Of a DNA stretch of 64,000 bases, positions 25,613-34,542 are shown piece after piece (within the stretch, counting starts at the first letter, position 1; every line of letters begins with the position of its first letter). Source of the DNA: Hoeflea_A sp965216535 (GTDB lineage: Bacteria; Pseudomonadota; Alphaproteobacteria; Rhizobiales; Rhizobiaceae); NCBI GenBank assembly GCA_965216535.1, contig OZ244175.1:5456001-5520000 (forward strand). Direction: 5' to 3'. The translations under genes and the position numbers were made by a program. A model generated the notes under the pieces. That model was given only the letters and a program-made list of their open reading frames with translations, did no database searches and was not told where the DNA came from.

Positions 25613-27688
25613 TCAGGCCTCCTTTGCCAGAAGAAGCAAACTGCCATCGCCCTGCCCTACGGCGCGGAATGCGCTGGTGACGATGGTGGACGTCTCGGAT
25701 TCGACGATAATCGCCGGGCCCTCGACCACGCGGCCCGGAGACATGTCCGACCGCTCGACCTCGCGGGCTTCAACCTCCGCCCGCAGCGCTGCATCGAAGA
25801 ACCGCCTGTGGCGGACGGCGGTTGCCTCCGTGCCGTTCTTGTGTCGATCAACAGGCTCGACCTCTGGCAGCATGGTCGAGACCGTGAGCAGCCAGTTGGT
25901 CACTTCCACGGACAGACCCTCTATCGTCCGTCCAAACAGCGTGCGATAGGCGTCCTCAAAAGCGACCAGGATCATATCCACATCGGATTTCGCAAACTCC
26001 TTGTGCGGCAGCACCACCGGGATCTCCCAGCCCTGACCGGAGTAGCGCATTTGCGCGGTCAGCCGGATTTCGGTGTCAGCACCACCGGCGCCTTCATCGA
26101 CGAAAGCGCGCGCTTCGGCTTCCATTTCGGTCAGCGCTTCGTTGACGGCCTTGGCGTCGAACAGGTCCATTCGCTGGAACAATCCGCGCGTCGCCTCGAA
26201 ACTGAAGGGCGCCTTCAAGAATCCGATGGCCGAGCCGACACCGGCCCCCGGCGGAACGATAAGGGCGCCAATGCCCAGTTTTTCGCAGAGCCTGCTAGCA
26301 TGCAGGGGCGCACCTCCGCCGAAGGCGATCATGGTGAAGTGCTCGATGTCACGGCCGTTTTCGACTGTGTGAACCCGAGCCGCGTTGGCCATGTTCTCGT
26401 CCACCAGTTCGGTGATTCCGAAGGCCGCGTCTCTGGCCGGGAGTGCAAGCTTGTCGGCCGCGCTCGCCGAGTTTTCGGGATGAAGCCTGATCGAACCGCC
26501 GGCGAAGTTGTCGGGATCGAGCCGCCCGAGCAGCAGGTTGGCGTCGGTGACCGTCGGCTCCTCACCACCACGCCCGTAACAGGCAGGTCCCGGTTCCGAA
26601 GCAGCCGAACGCGGGCCGACCTGGAGCCGGCCCATCGTGTCCACCGAGGCGATGGATCCCCCACCCGCCCCGATTTCGACCATCTCGACGACCGGGGTAG
26701 ACACCGTCATGCCCGAACCTTTCTTGAACCTGTAGGTGCGAGCCACCTCGAACGTGTTTGCCGTCTTCGGCGCGCCGTCCTCGATCAGGCAGATCTTGGC
26801 GGTCGTACCACCCATGTCAAAGCTCAGAACCTTGTTCAGCCCGTGGGCCCGGGCAAAATCTGCGGCGAAGATCGCACCGCCCGCGGGCCCCGATTCCAGC
26901 AGGCGTACCGGCTGTTCAGCAGCGGTCTCGACCGTGATGAGCCCGCCACCCGAGTGCAGCATGAAGACCGGCGCATCAACTCCGGTTTCTCGCAGCCGCG
27001 CCACGAGACGGCCCAGGTAGTCGGCCACCTGCGGCTGGACATAGGCATTGGCGATCACCGTATTGAAACGGGGCAGTTCGCGCATCTGCGGGGAAATGAC
27101 CGACGATAGCGAAATCGACAATTCGGGCAACGCAGTCCGCAGGGCTTTGCCAACCGAGACCTCATGGGCATCGTTGGCGTAGGCGTGCATCAGTCCGACG
27201 GCGACCGATTGGAAACCGCCTTCCCGCACCCGCTCTACCAAAGCCGCGACCTCGGCCGGATCAAGGGCTAACAGCACCTCGCCTCCCGGTCCCATGCGCT
27301 CGTTGAGCGTAAATCGATCTTCCCGCGGCACCAGCGGCTTGGGCAGGTTCAGATTGAGGTCGTATTGCTCGAACCGGTTTTCCGAGCGCATCTCGATCAC
27401 GTCCCGAAACCCTTCGGTGGTGATGAAGGCGGTCTTCGCCCCGCGTCGCTCGATGAGCGAATTGGTCACCAGCGTGGTCCCGTGGATCACCTGACCGATA
27501 GCGCCCAATCCAATTCCGGCCTGTTCTGCAGCCTTGGCAATTCCATCCAGGATCGCCTGTTCCGGTTGGCTGTAATTGGTCAGCACCTTGCAGGTCGCAA
27601 GGCCACCCGGATGCTGCAGGGCGACATCCGTGAAGGTTCCGCCGATGTCCACCCCGACGCGAATACTGTTCTGGTTCGACACACTCAT
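25613..27688 (-). CDS. Hydantoinase A/oxoprolinase-family subunit
   Basis: 691-residue HyuA-type protein with an actin-like ATPase fold. N-terminal IRVGVDIGGTFTDVALQ is the phosphate-1 motif, VIHGTTLVTNSLIERRGAKTAFITTEGFRDVIEMR the typical oxoprolinase segment, LLESGPAGGAIFAADFAR and VLSFDMGGTTAKICLIEDG the second phosphate motif, and GAGGGSIASVD follows. The ATG at 27688 overlaps the flavin-oxidase stop (ATGA); a much longer open frame upstream is the antisense-free continuation through that gene and is not used. Works with HyuB at 23963. Confidence 0.93.
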   Translation of the reverse strand: MSVSNQNSIRVGVDIGGTFTDVALQHPGGLATCKVLTNYSQPEQAILDGIAKAAEQAGIGLGAIGQVIHGTTLVTNSLIERRGAKTAFITTEGFRDVIEMRSENRFEQYDLNLNLPKPLVPREDRFTLNERMGPGGEVLLALDPAEVAALVERVREGGFQSVAVGLMHAYANDAHEVSVGKALRTALPELSISLSSVISPQMRELPRFNTVIANAYVQPQVADYLGRLVARLRETGVDAPVFMLHSGGGLITVETAAEQPVRLLESGPAGGAIFAADFARAHGLNKVLSFDMGGTTAKICLIEDGAPKTANTFEVARTYRFKKGSGMTVSTPVVEMVEIGAGGGSIASVDTMGRLQVGPRSAASEPGPACYGRGGEEPTVTDANLLLGRLDPDNFAGGSIRLHPENSASAADKLALPARDAAFGITELVDENMANAARVHTVENGRDIEHFTMIAFGGGAPLHASRLCEKLGIGALIVPPGAGVGSAIGFLKAPFSFEATRGLFQRMDLFDAKAVNEALTEMEAEARAFVDEGAGGADTEIRLTAQMRYSGQGWEIPVVLPHKEFAKSDVDMILVAFEDAYRTLFGRTIEGLSVEVTNWLLTVSTMLPEVEPVDRHKNGTEATAVRHRRFFDAALRAEVEAREVERSDMSPGRVVEGPAIIVESETSTIVTSAFRAVGQGDGSLLLLAKEA

Positions 27689-28959
27689 AGGCTTTTGAGG
27701 ACCTGATTGGCTGTAAAGGCTGTCTGATAGAGGCGAGACATCAGGGGTGCCGTCGGCACAGTCCTGATTTCGGTGATCGGCAGTGGCAATTCGGCCGGAT
27801 CCATGCCGGAGATGAGATCCGCCATGCACTCGCCGAAAATCGTGCCCGTGGTGATGCCCCGACCGTTGTAACCGATCGCCGTGTAGAGGTTCGGGGCAAG
27901 CTGGTAGACGCGCGGCAGGTGATCGGGCGTCATCGCAATCCGCCCGTGCCAGGCTTCCTCGAATTCGACAGGCCCGAGTTCGGGATAGATGCGGGCCAGT
28001 TGCTTTTTGGCCCAGTGCTGCGACAGGCCGCGTCCCACTGCGCCAATGACTGTTCCCATGGAACCGATGACCAGCCGGTCGAAAGCATCGCGCCGAAGGC
28101 TGAACATGATCTGCCCGGTGTCCCAGATGCCCTGCCGCCCGGGCAGGATGTGGGACATATCCTCTTGCAACGGCTTGGTCGCAAGCTGGAAATAGTGGAT
28201 CGTCGTAAAGACCCGTTTCAGGTCCGGCCAAAGTTCGTCCGTATAGGCATTGGTGCCGAGCACGACATGTTTTGCCCGAACCGTCCCGCCAGTGGTCTCG
28301 ACCACCCATGTCTGCCCGTCGCGGCGAAGATTGGTTACCTTGACACCGGTGCTGATCGTGGCCCCGGCTCCGAGCGCGGAGCGTGCCAGGCCGCGGCAGT
28401 ACCCCATCGGATTGACCGTGCCCGCCCGGTGGTCGAGCAGTCCGCCGTAAAAAACATTTGTGCCGGTTTTCTCGACCATCTCTTCGCGCGAAATCAGATC
28501 CACCGGCTCCCCCAGCGCCTGCCACTCCGCGTGACGCACCTCAAGATCGCGAAGCCCCGACGGGGAATGCGCCGCATGGATCGTTCCCGTCCTGGTCACC
28601 TCACAACGAATCTGGTGTTTCTCGATCAGCGAAAAGACCTGGGCCGGCCCCTCGCCAAAGCGTTTGACGAAGCGGGGCCCATAGGTCGTCCCCAATTTCT
28701 GTCGTACCGCCGCCGGTGGATGCCAGACGCCGGCATTCACCAGCCCGACGTTTCGGCCGGATCCCCCGAAACCGATCCGCTTCGCTTCGATCACGTGCGC
28801 GCCAAGGCCCTTTTCGGAGCAAAACAGTGCCGTCGACAGCCCGGTGAAACCGCCCCCGACAACGGCCACGTCGGTCTCCACATCGCCGGTCACCCCGTTG
28901 GGAACGTCTGGTTCCTCGGCCGAAGCATCCCAGAGAGAGATCGGGTGGTCTTGTCGCAT
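27685..28959 (-). CDS. FAD-dependent amine/amino-acid oxidoreductase (DAO family)
   Basis: 424-residue flavoprotein of the DAO family, close in style to gamma-glutamylputrescine oxidase and sarcosine-oxidase-like enzymes. DVAVVGGGFTGLSTALFCSEKG is the FAD Rossmann motif near residue 30; IEAKRIGFGGSGRNVGLVNAG is the typical second loop; YTAIGYNGRGITTGTIFGECMADLI is the C-terminal FAD segment. It would oxidise a secondary or primary amine or an N-alkyl amino acid to an imine. It heads the seven-gene operon and is divergent from the rhodanese gene across a 130-base promoter. Confidence 0.88.
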   Translation of the reverse strand: MRQDHPISLWDASAEEPDVPNGVTGDVETDVAVVGGGFTGLSTALFCSEKGLGAHVIEAKRIGFGGSGRNVGLVNAGVWHPPAAVRQKLGTTYGPRFVKRFGEGPAQVFSLIEKHQIRCEVTRTGTIHAAHSPSGLRDLEVRHAEWQALGEPVDLISREEMVEKTGTNVFYGGLLDHRAGTVNPMGYCRGLARSALGAGATISTGVKVTNLRRDGQTWVVETTGGTVRAKHVVLGTNAYTDELWPDLKRVFTTIHYFQLATKPLQEDMSHILPGRQGIWDTGQIMFSLRRDAFDRLVIGSMGTVIGAVGRGLSQHWAKKQLARIYPELGPVEFEEAWHGRIAMTPDHLPRVYQLAPNLYTAIGYNGRGITTGTIFGECMADLISGMDPAELPLPITEIRTVPTAPLMSRLYQTAFTANQVLKSL

Positions 28960-29062
28960 GGGCCGGTGTGTCCCCGTTGGCTTGAAGAAGCGAGCCCATC
29001 GTAGGCTGCCTCAGTCGCTACAGGTTGCAACGGACTGGCCGTTGTGTCAATATACGAAAAGC

Positions 29063-29083
29063 TTGTTACATATACCGGAACAA
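29063..29083. promoter_or_regulatory. Candidate IclR site in oxidase/rhodanese promoter
   Basis: The region reads TTGTT at 29063-29067 and GGAACAA at 29077-29083, an interrupted inverted repeat. The complementary strand begins TTGTTCCGGTATAT, matching the TTGTTCCGATATAC of 32616 at all but two of 14 positions. It lies just upstream of the rhodanese start and serves both divergent genes. Confidence 0.6.
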
Positions 29084-29089
29084 TTTTCC

Positions 29090-29491
29090 ATGACTCTGAA
29101 GAAATCCGCCAAGCAGATGGTGCAACAGGCCCGTGAGCGCATCGAGGAAATCGACACGGCTGACCTGATCGGGATGGTCGACGATCCGAATGTGATCATC
29201 GTCGATATCCGTGACGTGCGCGAGCGTCAGCGAACCGGCTTCATCCCCGGCAGTTTCCATGCGCCGCGGGGCATGATCGAGTTCTGGGTCGATCCGGACA
29301 GTCCCTACCATAAGGAGATTTTTGCGCAGCCCGACAAGAAATTCGTCTTTCACTGCGCGTCCGGATGGCGCTCGGCTCTGACAGTCGCAACCCTGCAGGA
29401 CATGGGTTTCGAGGCCGCACATCTCAAGGAAGGCTTCGGGTCATGGGAAAAGTCCGGTGGCCCCATCGAACGGGCCGAGAAGAAAGACTGA
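29090..29491 (+). CDS. Single-domain rhodanese-like sulfurtransferase
   Basis: 133-residue rhodanese. VIIVDIRDVRERQRTGFIPGSFHAPRGMI is the domain entry and FVFHCASGWRSALTVATLQDMGF the active-site loop, with cysteine 89 in HCASGWRS. It transfers sulfane sulfur between persulfides and acceptors. The ATG at 29090 gives the normal length; upstream in-frame extension lies in the divergent promoter and oxidase gene. With the ETHE1-like enzyme at 34543 and the C-S lyase at 32704 it argues for reduced-sulfur metabolism in this cluster. Confidence 0.9.
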   Translation: MTLKKSAKQMVQQARERIEEIDTADLIGMVDDPNVIIVDIRDVRERQRTGFIPGSFHAPRGMIEFWVDPDSPYHKEIFAQPDKKFVFHCASGWRSALTVATLQDMGFEAAHLKEGFGSWEKSGGPIERAEKKD

Positions 29492-29511
29492 CGGATCGTC
29501 TGACCCGGTCC

Positions 29512-30279
29512 TCAAATTTGGCTCAGTTTCCTTGAAACGCTGTCCGCCGCGTCCTGCACAAGGATCCCCAGCTGTTTTTCGCCGCCTGGTTCCATGTTGA
29601 TATCCGGCAGCGAGATTCCCAGAGCGGCGATCGGCTCGCCGTCCGGCAGCAGTACGGCAGCGCCGAAACTCAGGATGCGGTCGCGAAACTCGCCCCGGTC
29701 AAAGGCATAACCCCGTTTTCTCGTCTCAGCCATGTCGGCGTCCAGCTCAGCCAGTGTGGTCAGCGTATTGTCCGTATATCGGTCGAGATTGCCGTCCAGT
29801 TTCTCGCGCATCCGCTTGTAGCAATTGGCCAGAATGGCCTTGCCCGTGCCGACACAGTGGATTGGCGCGCTGCCGCCGACCGGATTCCATGACCGTATCG
29901 GCTTCAGACTCTCGACCTTGTCGATATAGACGACCGTCAATCCCTCCGGCACCGCCAGGTAGATCGCTTCACCGGTCTCCTGACTTAGGTGGGTCAATTC
30001 TGGCGCGGCGACAGCCCGCAGGTTGAGGTTCTCGACCAGGGCTCGTCCGACCTGCCAGGTCTTCAGGGTCGCGGCATAGGTCTTGTTTTCGAGGTGTTTC
30101 ACGTAGCCGAGGGTGGTCAGCGTCTGCAACAATCGGAACGTGTTCGATTTGGTCAGGTCGAGCTCGCGCGAAAGCTCGGTCACGCCCTTCCCGCCCCGGG
30201 TTGCAGCCAGATTCTCCAAAATGGCGATTCCCTTCGACAGGGTGGAGTCGACTTTTGGCGCCTTTGTCGTATCGGTCAT
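29512..30279 (-). CDS. IclR-family regulator
   Basis: 255-residue regulator. Winged helix: GVTELSRELDLTKSNTFRLLQTLTTLGYVKH (residues about 35-65). GAF-like effector domain: AAPELTHLSQETGEAIYLAVPEGLTVVYIDKVES, HCVGTGKAILAN and GYAFDRGEFRDRILSFGAAVLLPDG. Its ATG overlaps the stop of the molybdoenzyme gene (ATGA at 30276-30279). Related palindromes occur before this gene, before the oxidase and rhodanese genes, before the molybdoenzyme and C-S lyase genes, and before the amino-acid binding protein, so it probably governs the whole cluster. Confidence 0.92.
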   Translation of the reverse strand: MTDTTKAPKVDSTLSKGIAILENLAATRGGKGVTELSRELDLTKSNTFRLLQTLTTLGYVKHLENKTYAATLKTWQVGRALVENLNLRAVAAPELTHLSQETGEAIYLAVPEGLTVVYIDKVESLKPIRSWNPVGGSAPIHCVGTGKAILANCYKRMREKLDGNLDRYTDNTLTTLAELDADMAETRKRGYAFDRGEFRDRILSFGAAVLLPDGEPIAALGISLPDINMEPGGEKQLGILVQDAADSVSRKLSQI

Positions 30280-32609
30280 TCGGAACCCTGACTGTTTAAC
30301 CTGTTCTGTATAACAGAACGCGGAAGTGACACAAATTCCGGCGGGTCGTGGGCGCGCACCTGAGGCAGAGCGCCACTGAAACGAGCAAGGTCAACCATTG
30401 CGGAATGGGACGCCGGGCTCTGCGTCAGGCTCGAAGTCCGCAGGTCATGAGTCAATGCGTTCGGATTACCATGCCGATCTCGGTCTGCCGGCGCGTCGAA
30501 ATCCGGATCGTACCAGGCGCCTGTCCACAAAAACACGCATCCCTGCAGGATGTCTTCCGTGATTCTCGCGCCCGCAAGGCAGCGACCGCGATCATTGAAC
30601 AACTCGATCACATCACCATCGGAAATTCCTCTGGCAGCAGCATCATGCGGGTGGATCAGCAGCGGTTCGCGGCCTTGTATTTTTTGCGCCAGGCTGATGT
30701 CGCCATTGTCCAGTTGCGAGTGCAGACGTGTACCGGGTTGTCCGGACAGAAGGTAGAGGGAATGCGAGCCCTTGCTTGCATCGCGCGGCGGGAACCAGGC
30801 GGCGTGGCCTGGACAGTCGACCAATTCGAATCCGGCGATGCGTTCTGAATAGAGCTCTATCCTGCCGCTTGGCGTCGACAGTGGATGCGCTTGAGGGTCA
30901 GCCCGGAACTCGGCCAGGAAGACCTGGGAGGGCGATGGGTCTTTCAGTTCGAGGATGTCGCCGGCAATGAAACTATCCCAGTCCGGTAAGCTCTCTCCGG
31001 CGGACTTGGCGGCCTCTCGGGTCACCTCCCATATTCGCCTTAGCCAATCGTCCGAACTCAGCCCGTCGGTAAACACTCGGTCATCGCCAAGCCGACGGGC
31101 AAGATCTGCGAAGATGTCAAACTCCACGCGTGCCTCGCCGGCAGGTCGGGCATTGGCAGGCATCGGGATGAGAGCGTTGTCGGATTTGCCGCCGCCGAAG
31201 TCGGTCCGTTCCTGAGCCGCGGCCACGGGCAGGACGATGTCGGCGTGTCGCGCGGTCGCCGTCCAGTTCAACTCGTTCACGACAATCGTTTCGGGCCGTT
31301 GAAAGGCGCGGTGCAGGCGCCGCAAGTCCTGATGGTGATGAAATGGATTGCCGCCCGCCCACCAGACCATGCGGATATCGGGAAAGATCCGGATCTCGCC
31401 GTTGTAGCGGTAGGACTTACCCGGTTTCAGCAACAACTCCGAAATCATGGCCACCGGAATGAAGTCATCAACCGGGTTCTTGCCCTGGGGCATCGTCCCC
31501 CAGCGGAACGGGCGCTCGATATTTCCGATATTGGCATTAACACCGAAACCCACCGTATAACCGCCGCCCGGCAACCCGATCTGCCCCAGCATCGCCGCCA
31601 GCGTTACCGTCATCCACAGTGGCTGCTCCCCAAAATCGGCCCTTTGCAGGCTCGCTGCGCAGGTGATCATGGTGCGTTTCGAGGCCATTTCGCGCGCCAG
31701 CGAAACGATGGTCGAAGATGCAATTCCGGATATCCCGGCAGCCCAGGCTGCGTCTTTGGCGACGCCATCGGTCTCGCCGCGCAGGTAGGCAGCCACCTTG
31801 TCGAAGCCGACCGTGTAGCGCGCCAGAAACTCCCGATCGTACAGCCCTTCGGTCAGGAGCGTGTGGGCCAGACCCATCATGATGGCCGTGTCGGTTCCCG
31901 GCCTGGGCGGTAGCCACTGTGCGCCGATCTCCTCCGGCGCGTCGGTTTTCATCGGGCTGAAATTGACGAACCTTACGCCGGCTTCCGCACAGGCATGCAG
32001 ATTGTCGACCATGCGATGTTTGGCAACACCGCCGTCGCTGACCTGCGTGTTGCGTTTGGCCATGCCGCCGAACATCACCACCAGATCGCTGTGTTGAGCA
32101 ATGACGCGCCATCGGGTCGCCTCGGCCACCTGGGTGCGGAAGGGTCCAACGATGTGCGGCATGAGCACCAATGCCGCATTGTAGCTGTAGTTTCCCTCCG
32201 AGCGGACAAATCCGCCCTGCCCGTTCAGGAAGCGTTTGAGCTGGCTCTGGGCATGATGAAACCGCCCGGCGCTCGCCCATCCGTAGGAACCGGCAAAGAT
32301 GGCTCCATTTCCATGCTCCGCCCGCACTCGGGTCAGTTCGCCGGCAATCAAATCAAGCGCTATGTCCCAACTGACTTCGACAAACGTATCGCGACCGCGT
32401 GTGCCATTGCCTTCCAGCCAGCCCCGCCGAATGGCGGGTCGCAAGACACGGGCTCTGCCATTGAGACTGGACGCGATGTTGCCGTTGATCTCGGAAGGGT
32501 TCGGATCGTTCGGGTGCGGGTGAACCGCCACCAATTGCCCGTCCCGGATTTCGGCCATGCCGGCACCCCAATGGCTGGCCGTCAGCTTGTGTGTGGACCT
32601 GTTACTCAC
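30276..32609 (-). CDS. Molybdopterin S-/N-oxide reductase, BisC-like, cytoplasmic
   Basis: 777-residue bis-MGD molybdoenzyme of the DMSO-reductase family. The opening THKLTASHWGAGMAEIRDG has neither a Cys-rich [4Fe-4S] motif nor a Tat leader, as in biotin sulfoxide reductase. AGSYGWASAGRFHHAQSQLKRFLN is the family block and GNYSYNAALVLMPHIVGP places the likely molybdenum-ligand serine at about residue 142. Further marks: MVWWAGGNPFHHHQDL, VVNELNWTATARHADIVLP. Such enzymes reduce S- or N-oxides (biotin, methionine, DMSO, TMAO). The start is a GTG at 32609 chosen from alignment with BisC; longer in-frame sequence runs into the divergent gene. It overlaps iclR by 4 bases. Confidence 0.88.
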   Translation of the reverse strand: MSNRSTHKLTASHWGAGMAEIRDGQLVAVHPHPNDPNPSEINGNIASSLNGRARVLRPAIRRGWLEGNGTRGRDTFVEVSWDIALDLIAGELTRVRAEHGNGAIFAGSYGWASAGRFHHAQSQLKRFLNGQGGFVRSEGNYSYNAALVLMPHIVGPFRTQVAEATRWRVIAQHSDLVVMFGGMAKRNTQVSDGGVAKHRMVDNLHACAEAGVRFVNFSPMKTDAPEEIGAQWLPPRPGTDTAIMMGLAHTLLTEGLYDREFLARYTVGFDKVAAYLRGETDGVAKDAAWAAGISGIASSTIVSLAREMASKRTMITCAASLQRADFGEQPLWMTVTLAAMLGQIGLPGGGYTVGFGVNANIGNIERPFRWGTMPQGKNPVDDFIPVAMISELLLKPGKSYRYNGEIRIFPDIRMVWWAGGNPFHHHQDLRRLHRAFQRPETIVVNELNWTATARHADIVLPVAAAQERTDFGGGKSDNALIPMPANARPAGEARVEFDIFADLARRLGDDRVFTDGLSSDDWLRRIWEVTREAAKSAGESLPDWDSFIAGDILELKDPSPSQVFLAEFRADPQAHPLSTPSGRIELYSERIAGFELVDCPGHAAWFPPRDASKGSHSLYLLSGQPGTRLHSQLDNGDISLAQKIQGREPLLIHPHDAAARGISDGDVIELFNDRGRCLAGARITEDILQGCVFLWTGAWYDPDFDAPADRDRHGNPNALTHDLRTSSLTQSPASHSAMVDLARFSGALPQVRAHDPPEFVSLPRSVIQNRLNSQGSE
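30303..30319. promoter_or_regulatory. Palindrome upstream of iclR
   Basis: GTTCTGTATAACAGAAC has perfect 7-base arms (GTTCTGT/ACAGAAC) around ATA. It lies 23 bases before the iclR ATG, inside the end of the molybdoenzyme gene. GTTCTATATAACAGCAC before the amino-acid binding-protein gene matches 15 of 17 bases. Likely an IclR autoregulatory site. Confidence 0.65.
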
Positions 32610-32615
32610 GCTTGA

Positions 32616-32631
32616 TTGTTCCGATATACAA
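32616..32631. promoter_or_regulatory. Candidate IclR site between molybdoenzyme and C-S lyase genes
   Basis: TTGTTCCGATATACAA (arms TTGT/ACAA) lies in the 94-base divergent region, 6 bases before the molybdoenzyme GTG. It shares TTGTTCCG-TATA with the complement of the 29063 site and the TGTTC core with the 30303 and 38817 sites. Confidence 0.58.
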
Positions 32632-32703
32632 TATCTATTTGCTGAATATTGACACACGAATTCGAGACTGTCATCCTGCTGATTGCATGCAGAGGTCATA
32701 AAA

Positions 32704-33879
32704 TTGCAGGACACACCATTCAATCTGTCGGACTGTCTGGTCCAGGACGGACGGCCTGATCGCGTCGAAGGCCGGCACGTCAACATGCCAATCGAGCTCG
32801 GTTCGACCATGGTTTTCGACACCTTGGCCGAATTCGAAGCGGCTCGGGACGCCCGGTACAGCTCCGGCACCATGTATTACGGCCGGTATGGAAATGCGGC
32901 CGTCTACAAGCTGGAGCAGATTCTGGCCCGGCTCGAAGGCGCCGATACGGTGACACTAACATCATCGGGCGTGGCGGCGATCACCACGGCCTTGCTGGCG
33001 CTCGCCCGGCCCGGCAGCCATGTGCTTGTTGCCGACAATGTCTACGGCAATACTCGCACCTTCTGCGACGGCCTGCTTACTGAACTTGGGGTGGAGATCG
33101 AGTATTTCGACCCGATGATTGGCGGGGGAATAGCAGACCTGATGCGGGCTGCAACCGCCGCCACCGTGTTCGAAACGCCGGGCTCGGGCACCTTCGAGAT
33201 GCCGGATATCGTTGCCATAACCACAGCCGCACGCGCGGCGGGTGTCCCCACTGTTCTGGACAACACCTGGGGCACACCGGTTTTCATCCGGCCGCTGGAA
33301 TTGGGCGTCGATATCGTTGTCTACTCCGCCAGCAAATACATTTCCGGCCATTCCGATTGCATGCTTGGCGTCACGGCATCGAACGCGCCCTATGCGGAGC
33401 GCATCCGCAAGACAGTCATGCAGATCGGGGACAAGACCGGAGGCCAGGAGATCTTGCTGGCACTCCGAGGCCTTCGCACGCTCAAGATCCGACTCGACCA
33501 TATCGACCGTGCGGGCCGGCAGATGGCGCAGTGGCTCACAGAGCAGCCGCAGGTCAAGACCGTGCTGCATCCGGCCCTGTCGTCCTGCCCTGGCCACGAG
33601 AACTGGAAACGGGATTTCAGCGGAGCCGGCGGGCTGTTCGGCGTGGTCTTCCATACCACCAGCGACCAGGCGGTGCGCGCCTTCGTCGATGCGCTGCATC
33701 ACTTCAGCATCGGCGTCAGCTGGGGAGGCTATGAGAGCCTCGTCCTGCCCGTCGTTCCCGTCCGCACCGCGACCAATTGGACCGAAGAGGGCCGCCTGGT
33801 TCGCTTCAACATCGGGCTCGAAGACACGGCCAGCCTCAAGGCGGACCTTGCCTCGGCCCTGCCACTTCTCGATAACTGA
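32704..33879 (+). CDS. PLP-dependent C-S lyase, cystathionine beta-lyase-like
   Basis: 391-residue Cys/Met-metabolism PLP enzyme. YYGRYGNAAVYKLEQILARLEGAD, TLTSSGVAAITTALLAL, TVLDNTWGTP (PLP aspartate) and SASKYISGHSD with the PLP lysine at about residue 211 are the family motifs; GVSWGGYESLVLP is the MetC-type C-terminal substrate motif. It should cleave a C-S bond of cystathionine, cysteine conjugates, methionine or S-substituted cysteines, releasing a thiol and an enamine. I chose the TTG at 32704, with AGAGG at 32691-32695; a TTG at 32683 has no such site. First gene of a three-gene operon with the glyoxalase-like and ETHE1-like genes. Confidence 0.9.
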   Translation: MQDTPFNLSDCLVQDGRPDRVEGRHVNMPIELGSTMVFDTLAEFEAARDARYSSGTMYYGRYGNAAVYKLEQILARLEGADTVTLTSSGVAAITTALLALARPGSHVLVADNVYGNTRTFCDGLLTELGVEIEYFDPMIGGGIADLMRAATAATVFETPGSGTFEMPDIVAITTAARAAGVPTVLDNTWGTPVFIRPLELGVDIVVYSASKYISGHSDCMLGVTASNAPYAERIRKTVMQIGDKTGGQEILLALRGLRTLKIRLDHIDRAGRQMAQWLTEQPQVKTVLHPALSSCPGHENWKRDFSGAGGLFGVVFHTTSDQAVRAFVDALHHFSIGVSWGGYESLVLPVVPVRTATNWTEEGRLVRFNIGLEDTASLKADLASALPLLDN

Positions 33880-33887
33880 GGCCCCTC

Positions 33888-34523
33888 ATGCAAAACAGGA
33901 TCGACCATATCGCCATTGGCGCGGACACCCTCGAGCAAGGCGTCGCGGCGATGAAGACCAACCTTGGCGTCGAGGTTCCGCGCGGATCCAAACACGACGC
34001 GATGAGCACCCATAACTGCGTGATGCAGGCCGGCAACGACAGTTTTTTCGAACTGATCGCCGTCGATCCCGATGCTCCCGACCCTGGTCGCGTCCGCTGG
34101 TTTACCCTGGATGATCCGGGCACTCGGTCCCGGCTTGCCGAGCGCCCACGCGCCCTGTGTTGGGTGGTCAATACCAACGACCTGGACGGGCTTCTTGGCG
34201 CAAGTCCGGTCGACCTCGGCGAAGTTGTGGATTTTCGGCGTGGCGATCGAACCTGGCGGCTCACAGTACCCCGAGACGGGCACCTTCCGGCGGGCGGCCT
34301 CTTGCCAGCGTTCATCGAATGGTCGCCCGGACCGCATCCGTCGACTGGTCAGCAGGACCTCGGCGTGCGGCTGGTCAAGGTATGCATCACGACACCGGAC
34401 CCGGCACCCTTGCAGGCGGTATTCGAAACGCTGTCAATCTCACACCTGGCCGAGATCTCCGAGGGGCCCAACGCTCTGTCCTTCGTGTTCGACAGCCCCA
34501 ACGGCAGCGTAACGCTCGACTAG
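33888..34523 (+). CDS. Glyoxalase-like (VOC, PF13468-type) protein
   Basis: 211-residue two-module VOC-like protein. NRIDHIAIGADTLEQGVAAMKTNLGVEVPRGSKHDAMSTHNCVMQAGNDSFFELIAVDP has the H, H and E pattern seen in this subgroup's metal site. The second module begins LVKVCITTPDPAPLQAVFETL. The function of these glyoxalase-like proteins is poorly known; here it lies 8 bases after the C-S lyase and 19 bases before the ETHE1-like gene, so it probably handles an intermediate of the same pathway. Confidence 0.75.
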   Translation: MQNRIDHIAIGADTLEQGVAAMKTNLGVEVPRGSKHDAMSTHNCVMQAGNDSFFELIAVDPDAPDPGRVRWFTLDDPGTRSRLAERPRALCWVVNTNDLDGLLGASPVDLGEVVDFRRGDRTWRLTVPRDGHLPAGGLLPAFIEWSPGPHPSTGQQDLGVRLVKVCITTPDPAPLQAVFETLSISHLAEISEGPNALSFVFDSPNGSVTLD

Positions 34524-34542
34524 CACACAAAGGGAGGCCGTG

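Noticed and set aside
24866..27109. 747-codon open frame on the plus strand opposite hyuA/hyuB
   Set aside because: It is antisense to two clearly recognisable genes, has no family motifs and reflects the GC-rich codon pattern.
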